DNA of 23,074 nt from an uncultured Collinsella sp. Lineage in GTDB: Bacteria > Actinomycetota > Coriobacteriia > Coriobacteriales > Coriobacteriaceae. Below the pieces are notes generated by a model that was not told the origin of the DNA, searched no databases, and saw nothing but the letters and a program-made list of their open reading frames with translations. This document shows positions 7,415 to 15,054 of this stretch, piece by piece. The translations under genes and the position numbers were made by a program. Numbering within the stretch: the first letter of the stretch is position 1; the number at the start of each line of letters is the position of its first letter. The stretch is from contig CABSMX010000025.1 of the NCBI GenBank assembly GCA_902478945.1, positions 1 to 23,074 on the forward strand. The letters are read 5' to 3'.

Positions 7415-8269
7415 ATGGGCAAAGCACTCAAGCGCTGGTGGCCGCTCTTTATGCTGCCCACGTGCCTGGCGTTTATGATCGGGTTCGTGATCCCTTTTAT
7501 CCAGGGCTTCTATCTCTCGTTCTGCCAGTTTATTATCATTAGTAACGCGCACTTTGTCGGTATCGAGAACTACGTGCGCGCGCTGTCCGATCCGCAGTTC
7601 TCCACGTCGTTCTTCTTTACCGTGGCGTTTGCCTTCCTGTCGACGGTGCTCATCAACGTGATCGCCCTGGCCATTGCGCAGGCGCTCACCCGCAAGGCGC
7701 TCAAAGGCACCAACATCTTCCGTACGATCTTCTTTATGCCTAACCTGATCGGCGGCATCGTGCTGGGCTACATTTGGCAGATTCTGATCAACTGCCTGCT
7801 CTCCAACGTGGGCGCCCAGCTCATCGCTCTTAACTCTGCTGCTGGCTTCTGGGGCCTTATCATCCTGACCCTGTGGCAGCAGGTTGGCTACATGATGATC
7901 ATCTACATCGCTGGTCTGCAGTCCATTCCGTCCGACTACATCGAGGCCGCCAAGGTCGACGGCGCTACGGCATGGCAGACGTTTTGGAAGGTTAAGATCC
8001 CTAACCTGATGCCGACCATCACCATCTGCCTGTTCCTGTCCATCACCAACGGCTTTAAGCTGTTCGACCAGAACCTCGCCCTTACCGGCGGCGCCCCCGC
8101 GCACTCCACCGAGATGCTCGCCCTGAACATCTACAACACGTTCTATTCGCGTGCCGGTATCGCATGGCAGGGCATTGGTCAGGCCAAGGCGGTTATCTTC
8201 TGCATCCTGGTCGTGGCCATCTCCATGATCCAGCTTAAGGCCACGAGGTCCAAGGAGGTGCAGCAGTAA
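7415..8269 (+). CDS. Sugar ABC transporter permease (MalF/UgpA-type)
   Basis: This 284-aa integral membrane protein has about six hydrophobic segments, starting WWPLFMLPTCLAFMIGFVIP. It carries the cytoplasmic EAA loop of binding-protein-dependent permeases, YIEAAKVDGATAWQTFWKV followed by IPNLMPT (near residues 171-195), which docks on the ATPase. It lacks the long periplasmic P2 loop of E. coli MalF, as is usual for Gram-positive MsmF-type permeases. The SD GAAAGGA lies 7-8 nt before the ATG. Its stop overlaps the next start in a TAATG (8267-8271), implying translational coupling. Confidence 0.93.
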   Translation: MGKALKRWWPLFMLPTCLAFMIGFVIPFIQGFYLSFCQFIIISNAHFVGIENYVRALSDPQFSTSFFFTVAFAFLSTVLINVIALAIAQALTRKALKGTNIFRTIFFMPNLIGGIVLGYIWQILINCLLSNVGAQLIALNSAAGFWGLIILTLWQQVGYMMIIYIAGLQSIPSDYIEAAKVDGATAWQTFWKVKIPNLMPTITICLFLSITNGFKLFDQNLALTGGAPAHSTEMLALNIYNTFYSRAGIAWQGIGQAKAVIFCILVVAISMIQLKATRSKEVQQ

Positions 8270-9108
8270 TGAAACGCGATAAGGTTATCAACCGCGCGCT
8301 CTCGATTTTCTTTACGATCCTGTCGCTCGCGTGGATCTACCCCGTGTTCATGATCGCGCTCAATTCCTTTAAAAAGGCAACTGCAATCAGCACCACCACG
8401 GCATTCGATCTGCTCACGCCCGAGACGTTCAACGGCCTCGCAAACTACATGCACGCCCTTAACGAGCAGGGCTTTGCCTCGGCATTTATGTACTCGCTCA
8501 TCATCACGGTCACGTCGGTCGTGCTGATCTTGGTGTGCTGCTCCATGTGCGCTTGGTACGTGGTTCGTGTCAACAACAAGATCTCGAACTTCTTCTATTA
8601 CCTGTTCGTGTTCTCGATGGTCGTGCCGTTCCAGATGCTCATGTTCACGCTGTCCAATTTGGCGGACCGCATCGGCTTTAACACGCCGTTCAACATCTGC
8701 TTTATCTATCTGGGCTTTGGCGCGGGCCTGGCGGTCTTTATGTTCGCCGGTTTCGTAAAGAACATCCCGCTCGAGATCGAGGAGGCGGCCATGATTGATG
8801 GCTGCAACCCGGTCCAGGTGTTCTTTAAGATCGTCCTTCCCATCATGAAGCCCACCTATCTTTCGGTCGGCATCCTCGAGACCATGTGGGTCTGGAACGA
8901 CTATCTGCTGCCCTACCTTACGCTCGACTCCACCAAGTACAAGACCATTCCTATCTTGATCCAGTACTTCCGCGGCGGCTACGGCCACGTCGAGCTCGGC
9001 CCCATGATGGCCTGCATCATGATGGTCGTTATCCCCATCGTTATCATGTACATCCTCTGTCAGAAGTACATTATCGACGGCGTGGTGGCAGGTGCCGTCA
9101 AGGGCTAA
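8269..9108 (+). CDS. Sugar ABC transporter permease (MalG/UgpE-type)
   Basis: This 279-aa membrane protein has about six transmembrane segments and is the partner of the preceding permease. The EAA loop is LEIEEAAMIDGCNPVQVFFK then IVLPIMKPTY (near residues 167-196). Family features include WIYPVFMIALNSFK at the N-terminus, a region ending MWVWNDYLLPYLTL, and VVAGAVKG at the extreme C-terminus, the usual MalG-type end (GLTAGAVKG in E. coli MalG). A strong SD, AAGGAGGTG, lies inside the upstream gene, and the start overlaps its stop by one base. Confidence 0.93.
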   Translation: MKRDKVINRALSIFFTILSLAWIYPVFMIALNSFKKATAISTTTAFDLLTPETFNGLANYMHALNEQGFASAFMYSLIITVTSVVLILVCCSMCAWYVVRVNNKISNFFYYLFVFSMVVPFQMLMFTLSNLADRIGFNTPFNICFIYLGFGAGLAVFMFAGFVKNIPLEIEEAAMIDGCNPVQVFFKIVLPIMKPTYLSVGILETMWVWNDYLLPYLTLDSTKYKTIPILIQYFRGGYGHVELGPMMACIMMVVIPIVIMYILCQKYIIDGVVAGAVKG

Positions 9109-9132
9109 TGCCGTAACTGTTTTGCAAGTTTC

Positions 9133-9159
9133 TGCGGCGCCCCTCAGCGCGGCGCCGCA
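9133..9159 (+). other. Intercistronic stem-loop before the ABC ATPase gene
   Basis: Arms TGCGGCGCC and GGCGCCGCA (9 bp, perfect) enclose a 9-nt loop, 18 nt before the ATPase start. There is no U-tract. It may modulate read-through or mRNA stability. Confidence 0.45.
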
Positions 9160-9176
9160 TATCGAAAGGTAGAGAC

Positions 9177-10376
9177 ATGGCCGAGATCGTTCTCAAACAT
9201 GTTCAGAAGGTGTATCCCAACAACGAGTCAAAAAAGAAAGGCTTCTTTGGCAAAAAGAAGAAGACCGAGGAGAAGAAGCACAACCTCAAGGTTACCGAGG
9301 ACGGTGTGCTCGCTGTAGAGGACTTCAACCTCACCGTTCACGACCAGGAGTTCGTCGTCCTCGTTGGCCCCTCTGGCTGCGGTAAGTCCACGACGATGCG
9401 CATGGTCGCCGGCCTGGAGGACATTACCTCGGGCGATGTGCTCATCGACGGCAAGCGTGTCAACGACGTGGCGCCCAAGGACCGCGACATCGCCATGGTG
9501 TTCCAGAGCTACGCTCTGTACCCCAATATGACGGTGTACGAGAACATGGCATTTACGCTCGAGCTCAAGAAGGTTCCCAAGGACGAGATCGACCGCAAGG
9601 TTCGCTCTGCTGCCGAGATTCTGGGCATTACCGAGTACCTCGACCGTAAGCCCAAGGCGCTCTCCGGCGGCCAGCGCCAGCGTGTCGCTATCGGCCGCGC
9701 CATCGTGCGTGATCCTAAGGTCTTCCTGATGGACGAGCCGCTGTCCAACCTGGACGCCAAGCTGCGTAACCAGATGCGTGCCGAGCTCATCAAGCTGCGC
9801 CACGAGATCAAGGGCACGTTCATCTACGTCACCCACGACCAGACCGAGGCCATGACCCTCGGCGATCGCATTGTGGTCATGAAGGACGGCGTCGTCCAAC
9901 AGATCGCCACCCCGCAGGAGGTCTTCAACCATCCCGCGAACATCTTCGTTGCCGGCTTTATCGGCGTGCCGCAGATGAACTTCTTCGATGCCCAGCTGGT
10001 GCGCTCGGGCAACGGCTTCACCGTCAAGACCGAGGATATGAACGTGGCGCTCGCCCCCGAGACCTGCGCTCAGCTTGCTCTCAACTGGGACGGCGGCGAA
10101 GTGAAGGAGATCACGGCCGGCGTGCGCCCCGAGCAGATTCTGCTTGCCGACAAGGACGAGGAGGGTGCGCTCCAGGGTACCGTCGAGGTGACCGAGCTCA
10201 TGGGTTCGACCGAGCATGTCCACGTGACCGCTCCCGATGGCCAGTTCGTCCTGATCATTCCCGTTGTCGACCTTGAGGCCAAGGGCGCGCTCAAGGCGGG
10301 CGACTCCATCTGGTTCAAGTTCGAGAAGAACGCGACCCATCTCTTCGATAAGGTGTCTGGCAAGAACCTTATCTAG
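9177..10376 (+). CDS. Sugar ABC transporter ATP-binding protein (MsmK/UgpC/MalK type)
   Basis: This 399-aa ATPase energises the two permeases. Visible motifs are Walker A GPSGCGKST (64-72), Q-loop FQSYALYPNMTVYENM (Q110), signature LSGGQRQRVAIGRAI (162-176), Walker B VFLMDEPLSNLDAKLR (182-197) and the switch histidine in VTHDQTEAMTLGDR (H220). The C-terminal 150 residues are a TOBE/MalK regulatory domain containing GVRPEQILLAD. An unusual feature is a Lys-rich insertion at residues 15-38 (KKKGFFGKKKKTEEKKH) between the first strands, where MalK and MsmK proteins have only a few residues. The SD is GAAAGGTAGAG. A shared MsmK-type ATPase can serve several importers, so it need not be dedicated to this one. 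Confidence 0.94.
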   Translation: MAEIVLKHVQKVYPNNESKKKGFFGKKKKTEEKKHNLKVTEDGVLAVEDFNLTVHDQEFVVLVGPSGCGKSTTMRMVAGLEDITSGDVLIDGKRVNDVAPKDRDIAMVFQSYALYPNMTVYENMAFTLELKKVPKDEIDRKVRSAAEILGITEYLDRKPKALSGGQRQRVAIGRAIVRDPKVFLMDEPLSNLDAKLRNQMRAELIKLRHEIKGTFIYVTHDQTEAMTLGDRIVVMKDGVVQQIATPQEVFNHPANIFVAGFIGVPQMNFFDAQLVRSGNGFTVKTEDMNVALAPETCAQLALNWDGGEVKEITAGVRPEQILLADKDEEGALQGTVEVTELMGSTEHVHVTAPDGQFVLIIPVVDLEAKGALKAGDSIWFKFEKNATHLFDKVSGKNLI

Positions 10377-10444
10377 GCCCGGTGCATCAGGACCCTCCCT
10401 TTGGGCGACTGCGGTATTGCCATCCTTTTGCCGCGGTCACATAT

Positions 10445-10488
10445 AAGGCTCCCCTCCCGTCCACTGGGCGAGAGGGGAGCCTTTCTTT
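10445..10488 (+). terminator. Intrinsic terminator of the ABC operon
   Basis: AAGGCTCCCCTC pairs with GAGGGGAGCCTT, with a 14-nt loop, and CTTTCTTTGT follows. It sits about 70 nt after the ATPase stop codon. Confidence 0.85.
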
Positions 10489-10515
10489 GTGTTGGGACCG
10501 TTCGTCTGTCAGTTT

Positions 10516-10812
10516 GTCTCAATCTGTAACAGGAGGAGGGCCAAATTGGGTCTAGATGTTACAGATTGAGACAACGTCGAGCTGCCTGTCCTTTCATCTC
10601 GATATGTAACACGAAGGACTGATTTCGGCAGCTACCTGTTACAGTTCGAGATTGTTTTAGCCGCCTTGCCCGTCCGTCTCATTCTGTAACAGGTAGACCC
10701 GATTCCAGCGGTTATCTGTTACAGAATGAGACAGTTCATCGGGACAATTTCGTTTGTCTCGATCTGTAACAGGTAGACTCAATTTTGTCGGCTAGATGTT
10801 ACAGGTCGAGAT
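10516..10812. repeat. Array of eight 17-bp repeats in alternating orientation, exact 40-bp pitch (four 57-bp dyads at 80 bp)
   Basis: Repeats start at 10516, 10556, 10596, 10636, 10676, 10716, 10756 and 10796. Odd ones read about RTCTCRWTCTGTAACAG; even ones are its reverse complement. Spacers are all 23 bp. Each odd/even pair forms a 57-bp dyad with a 23-nt loop: 10516-10572, 10596-10652, 10676-10732, 10756-10812. In the first and third dyads repeat positions 6-8 differ between dyads (AAT, ATT) but stay complementary within each dyad. Loop sequences resemble one another loosely (GTAGACYCRATT in the last two); between-dyad spacers do not clearly match. The core CTGTWACAG is itself a small palindrome. 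No ORF and no cas genes are present. The array fills the gap between the terminators of two convergent transcripts. Function unknown. Confidence 0.9.
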
Positions 10813-10850
10813 TTTTGGTCGAGGCAGGCCACGGGCAACACAGGGACACA

Positions 10851-10882
10851 AAAAACGGAGCCGCGTTGCCACGGCTCCGTTT
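10851..10882 (-). terminator. Intrinsic terminator of glgP
   Basis: On the minus strand AAACGGAGCCG pairs with CGGCTCCGTTT around an 8-nt loop and runs into TTTTTTGTG. It lies about 28 nt past the glgP stop. Confidence 0.85.
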
Positions 10883-10909
10883 CTCAAGAGGATGGGTAAG
10901 GGAAGCGAA

Positions 10910-13177
10910 TTAGCCCAGGTGCCAAATCTCGTCGTTGTACTGGAAGATCGTGCGGTCGGACGAGAAGGTGCCGGCGTTGGCGATGTTGATCAGCGCCTTG
11001 CGCATCCAGGCGTCCTGGTCCTCGTAGTCAGCTAGCACGCGCTCCTTGGTCTGGATGTACTCCTCAATGTCGAGCAGGGCCATAAACCAGTCCTTGCCCT
11101 TAATGTCGTCGTGCAGGCGCTGCAGGCGCTCGGCGTTGCCGGTTGCCATAAAGGCCGGGTTGGTGATGAAGTCCACCAGCAGTTTAATGCCGGGCTTGCG
11201 GTAGAGCGCACCGGCGTTGTAGGTGCCTTCGGCGTAGAGCTGCTCGACCTGTTTGGACGAGGCGCCAAAGGTATAGATGTTCTCGTCGCCCACGAGCTCG
11301 GCAATCTCCACGTTGGCACCGTCGAGCGTGCACAGGGTCAAAGCGCCGTTGAGCATGAACTTCATGTTGGAAGTGCCGCTCGCCTCTTTGGAGGCCAGGC
11401 TGATCTGCTCGGAGATGTCGGCAGCGGGAATCACGCGCTCGGCGGCGGTGACGTTGTAGTTCTCGATCATGACGACCTGCAGGTAGGGAGCCACGTCGGG
11501 GTCGTTGGCGATCCACTGAGAAAGCGTCAGGATTAGGTGGATGATGTCCTGAGCGATGGTATAGGCAGGCGCTGCCTTGCCGCCAAAGATGATGGTGACG
11601 GGGTGCTTAGGTCTGTTACCGTTCTTGATGTCGAGGTACTTCCAGATGATGTAGAGCGCGAGCATCTGCTGGCGCTTGTACTCGTGGATACGCTTGACCT
11701 GAACATCGATGATGGCGTTGGAGGGGATCGTCACGCCCTGCTCGAGCGCCATGAACTGGCGCATGATGGCCTTGGCCTCGACCTTGGTGGCGGCCAGGCG
11801 CTCAAGAACGTCCTTGTCGTCGGCGAACTTGGCGAGTTTGCTCAGATCGCCGGTGCTGCGCCAGTCGGTGCCGATCACATCGTCGAGCAGGCTGGCGAGC
11901 GCGGGGTTGGCCCCATGGATCCAGCGGCGGAAGGTGATGCCGTTGGTCTTGTTGGAGAACTTCTTGGGATAGATCTCGTAGAACGGATGAAGCTCGGTGT
12001 CCTCCAGGATCTTGGTGTGGAGGGCGGCTACGCCGTTGATGGAGAAGCCAAAGTGGATGTCCATGTGGGCCATGTGGACGGTGTCGTGCTCGTCGATGAT
12101 GGCGACGCGCGGGTCATCGTGCTCGGCTTTCGCGATCTCATCGAGCTTGACGATAATGTCGGCGATGGCAGGGGAGACCTTCTGCAGGCTGGCGAGCGGC
12201 CACTTCTCGAGCGCCTCGGCAAGAATCGTGTGGTTAGTGTAGGCGACCATGGAGCGCACGATGGTAACGGCCTCGTCAAACTCGATGTCGTGCTCGGTGG
12301 CGAGCAGGCGGATGAGCTCGGGGATGACCATGGTGGGGTGCGTGTCGTTAATTTGGACCACGGCGTAGTCGGCCAGATCGTGCAGGTTGCTGCCGCGCTC
12401 GACGGCCTCGTCGATCAGGAGCTGGGCGGCGTTGCTCACCATGAAGTACTCCTGATAGATGCGAAGTAGGCGGCCCTGCTCGTCGGAATCGTCGGGGTAG
12501 AGGAACAAGGTGAGGTTCTTGGCGATCTCGGTCTTGTCGAAGTCGATGGAACTGCCGGGGACCAGGCTGTCGTCGACGCTCGCCAGGTCGAACAGGCGCA
12601 GGCGATTCTTGGTGGGCTGGCCGTAACCGGGCACATCGATGTTGACGAGCTTGGAGGTAACGGCAAAATCGCCGAACTCGACGGTGTAGGAGCGGTCATC
12701 GTCGACTAGGATGTCCTGCTCACCGAGCCACTCGTCGGGGACGGCCTTCTGCTGGTTGTCGACAAAGCGCTGACGGAACAGACCGTAGTGATAGTTGAGG
12801 CCCACGCCATCGCCGGTCAAGCCCAGCGTGGCGATGGAATCCAGGAAGCATGCGGCCAAGCGGCCCAGGCCGCCGTTGCCGAGTGACGGCTCGACCTCGA
12901 ATTCCTCGATCTTGTTGAGGTCGTGGCCTGCGGCGGTGAGCTGGTCCTTAACCTCGTCGTAGATGCCAAGGTCGATCATGTTGTTGATGAGCAGCTTGCC
13001 GATCAAAAATTCGGCGGAAATGTAATAGAGCTTTTTCTTGCCGTTGTTGAGCGGGCAGGCGGCGGAGCGCTCCTGCACGAGTTTGACCAGCAGCTTGTAA
13101 ATGCGACGGTCGTCGAGCTGCTCGAGCGAGGTGCCAAAAGACTGCTCGGCGAGTTCCATGAGGTTAATTTGGGGCAT
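10910..13177 (-). CDS. glgP: Glycogen/maltodextrin phosphorylase (GT35)
   Basis: This 755-aa enzyme phosphorolyses alpha-1,4-glucans to glucose-1-phosphate using pyridoxal phosphate. Family landmarks are YYISAEFLIGKLLINNM near the N-terminus, LGNGGLGRLAACFLDSIATL, GDGVGLNYHYGLFRQ, NDTHPTMVIPELIRLL, TNHTILAEALEKWP, NKTNGITFRRWI, VKRIHEYKRQQM, IFGGKAAPAY and the PLP lysine in EASGTSNMKFMLNGALT (about K606). The length is a little below E. coli GlgP and MalP but complete from end to end. I chose the ATG at 13177 because AGGAGA lies 6 nt upstream; an in-frame ATG 27 nt further out lacks an SD. It lies downstream of malQ on the same strand, the usual maltodextrin-degrading pair. Confidence 0.95.
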   Translation of the reverse strand: MPQINLMELAEQSFGTSLEQLDDRRIYKLLVKLVQERSAACPLNNGKKKLYYISAEFLIGKLLINNMIDLGIYDEVKDQLTAAGHDLNKIEEFEVEPSLGNGGLGRLAACFLDSIATLGLTGDGVGLNYHYGLFRQRFVDNQQKAVPDEWLGEQDILVDDDRSYTVEFGDFAVTSKLVNIDVPGYGQPTKNRLRLFDLASVDDSLVPGSSIDFDKTEIAKNLTLFLYPDDSDEQGRLLRIYQEYFMVSNAAQLLIDEAVERGSNLHDLADYAVVQINDTHPTMVIPELIRLLATEHDIEFDEAVTIVRSMVAYTNHTILAEALEKWPLASLQKVSPAIADIIVKLDEIAKAEHDDPRVAIIDEHDTVHMAHMDIHFGFSINGVAALHTKILEDTELHPFYEIYPKKFSNKTNGITFRRWIHGANPALASLLDDVIGTDWRSTGDLSKLAKFADDKDVLERLAATKVEAKAIMRQFMALEQGVTIPSNAIIDVQVKRIHEYKRQQMLALYIIWKYLDIKNGNRPKHPVTIIFGGKAAPAYTIAQDIIHLILTLSQWIANDPDVAPYLQVVMIENYNVTAAERVIPAADISEQISLASKEASGTSNMKFMLNGALTLCTLDGANVEIAELVGDENIYTFGASSKQVEQLYAEGTYNAGALYRKPGIKLLVDFITNPAFMATGNAERLQRLHDDIKGKDWFMALLDIEEYIQTKERVLADYEDQDAWMRKALINIANAGTFSSDRTIFQYNDEIWHLG

Positions 13178-13223
13178 GTTTTCTCCTGTGATGGGTTGTT
13201 TCATGTCTGCAATTCATAAGAAG

Positions 13224-13257
13224 CCCGCGCGAGGGGATTGGGGTGGCCTCGCGCGGG
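13224..13257 (-). other. Stem-loop between malQ and glgP
   Basis: CCCGCGCGAGG pairs with CCTCGCGCGGG (11 bp, perfect) around a 12-nt loop. On the minus strand it is followed by CTTCTTATG, a weak U-tract. It could partly terminate malQ transcripts or stabilise the glgP message. Confidence 0.5.
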
Positions 13258-13305
13258 AAAAGCAAGCGCGTCCGCACGGTGGGGAGGGGCCGGGCGCGGT
13301 AGCTC

Positions 13306-14834
13306 CTATTGAGGAAGCTCGATTTCGGCTTCCGACGGGATGCGGAAGTAGGTCTCGGTCCAGTCGGTGAGTTTGTGCTCGAGCTCGCGGGTGATGGCGC
13401 CGTCGAGCATGCGCCAGGTCCAGTTGCCGCCCAGCGTGGCAGGGGTGTTGATGCGCGCCTCGTTGCCCAAGTTGAGCAGGTCCTGCATGGTGTAGATGCA
13501 CGTGTCGCTCACGCTGGCGGCGATGGTGCGATTGAGTGCATCTGCCATGGGTTCGCCGGCCTGCTGATGGGTGTACAGGGCTGCCTGCTCACGCTGACGC
13601 GGGGTGGCCGTTCCCTCAAACCAACCGCGCGCCGTCTCGTTGTCGTGGGTGCCCACATAGGCGACGGTGTTGGCGATGTAGTTATGCGGCAGGTAGTACG
13701 AGTTGGTGGCGGCAGGTAGTACGAGTTGGCACCCTCAAAGGCAAACTGCAGGATTTTCATGCCGGGGAAGCCCGAGTTGTCGCGCATGTCGATGACGCCG
13801 GGGGTGAGGAAGCCCAGGTCCTCGGCGATGATGGGCAGCGTGCCGAGCTTTTCCTCGAGCGTCTTGAAGAACTTGAGGCCGGGACCCTGCGTCCACGAAC
13901 CGTAGGACGAATCGGGCGAGGAGAACGGCACCTCCCAATAGGCCTCGAAGCCGCGGAAGTGATCCAGGCGGATGACGTCGTACATGTCGAGGGCGGCGCG
14001 AATGCGGCCCTCCCACCAGGAGAAGCCATCGGACTCCATGGCGTCCCAGTCGTAGATGGGGTTGCCCCAGTACTGGCCGGTGGCCGAGAACTGGTCGGGC
14101 GGCGTGCCGGCGACGCTCACGGGATTGCCGGCGGCGTCGATCTTAAAGAGCTCAGGCGTCGCCCACATCTCGACGGAGTCACGCGAGACATAGATGGGCA
14201 GGTCGCCGATGATGAGAATGTCGCGCTCGTTGGCATAGGCCTTGAGACGGCTCCACTGGCGATCGAAGAAGTACTGCGTCATCTGGTGGTAGAGCATACG
14301 CGCCGGATGGTCGGCGCAGACCTTGGCGGAAGCCTCGCCGCGGGTGCGGAGCTCCGCAGGCCACTCCCAAAACGCCTTGAGACCGCACTCCTCTTTGACG
14401 GTCATGAACTCACAGTAGGGGATGAGCCAGTCCTCGTTGGCCTGGATAAAGTCATCGAAATCGGCCGGCTTGTCGGCAGCAAAGCGCTCAGCGGCTCGGT
14501 CGAGAATCTGACGGCGGCCACCAAAGATGGCACCGTAGTCGACATTGCTGGGGTCGGATCCCAGATACACGCCATCGATATCGCGCTGCTCCAGATACCC
14601 TGCCTCGATAAGCTCGGCAAAGTCGATAAAGTTGGGGTTGCCTGCGCGGGCCGAGAACGACTGATAGGGCGAATCGCCATAGCTGGTCGTCGTAAGGGGC
14701 AGAATCTGCCAGTAATGTTGTTTGCACGAGGCGAGGAAATCGACAAAGTCGTAGGCATTCCAGCCAAAGCCGCCGATTCCGTATGGTCCGGGCAGAGATG
14801 AGACGGGCATGAGGACGCCGCTTGCACGCTCCAT
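13306..14834 (-). pseudogene. malQ: 4-alpha-glucanotransferase (amylomaltase), frameshifted by a 23-bp tandem duplication
   Basis: Family GH77 disproportionates maltodextrins. The N-terminal part reads MERASGVLMPVSSLPGPYGI, with PLTTTSYGDSPYQSFSARAG, the nucleophile in VIRLDHFRGFEAYWEVP (D291) and the acid/base in PIIAEDLGFL (E338). After FEGANSYYLP (about 375) the frame is lost. The family sequence continues in another frame as VGTHDNETARGWFEG to the end at 13306. The cause is visible: CGGCAGGTAGTACGAGTTGG occurs at 13687-13706 and again at 13710-13729, a 23-bp duplication. Removing one copy restores FEGANSYYLPHNYIANTVAYVGTHDNE in two joined pieces and a 501-aa protein of normal length. The third catalytic Asp (THDN) lies beyond the shift, so the truncated product should be inactive. 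Start 14834 is supported by GGTGA 8 nt upstream. Real mutation or assembly error cannot be told apart here. Confidence 0.88.
13687..13729. repeat. 23-bp tandem duplication inside malQ
   Basis: Two 20-bp identical copies (13687-13706 and 13710-13729) are separated by TGG. The extra 23 bp is not a multiple of three and shifts the malQ frame. Confidence 0.95.
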
Positions 14835-14932
14835 GAATGCGCTCACCAACCTTCTTGTTGTGGGGTCGGCCTGCCGATGGGTGTGCAGTCCGCCTCCGAT
14901 GTTCTGATTCGATACGCCTATTGTAGAACATG

Positions 14933-14944
14933 TTGTTTAAACAT
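14933..14944. promoter_or_regulatory. Operator candidate upstream of malQ
   Basis: TTGTTTAAACAT contains a perfect 10-bp palindrome TGTTTAAACA (14934-14943) flanked by ACATGT and TGTACA. It lies about 100 bp before the malQ start and matches the motif found at the PTS/GntR and ABC operon control regions. Binding by the GntR regulator is inferred. Confidence 0.45.
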
Positions 14945-14998
14945 GTACAGGCAAGATAAAAAAGTTGGTCGATTTTCGGCGAATGGTTACATGCCATG

Positions 14999-15032
14999 AA
15001 AAAGCCCCGACCTCACAACGTGAGATCGGGGC
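14999..15032 (-). terminator. Intrinsic terminator of galE
   Basis: On the minus strand GCCCCGATCTCAC pairs with GTGAGGTCGGGGC (one mismatch) around GTT, followed directly by TTTTT. It separates galE from malQ. Confidence 0.88.
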
Positions 15033-15054
15033 AAGAGCGGTATGTAGGTTTTTG

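Noticed and set aside
9228..10340. 370-aa minus-strand ORF opposite the ABC ATPase
   Set aside because: Antisense shadow with no recognisable domain; the plus strand carries every ABC motif.
10516..10572. Integron attC sites
   Set aside because: Dyad size would fit, but there are no RYYYAAC-type boxes, no extrahelical-base pattern and no cassette genes or integrase.
10516..10812. CRISPR array
   Set aside because: Repeats alternate in orientation, are only 17 bp and imperfect, alternate spacers resemble each other, and there are no cas genes nearby.
13306..13656. Separate small gene starting MGTHDNETARGW
   Set aside because: This is the C-terminal part of MalQ out of frame after the 23-bp duplication, not an independent gene.
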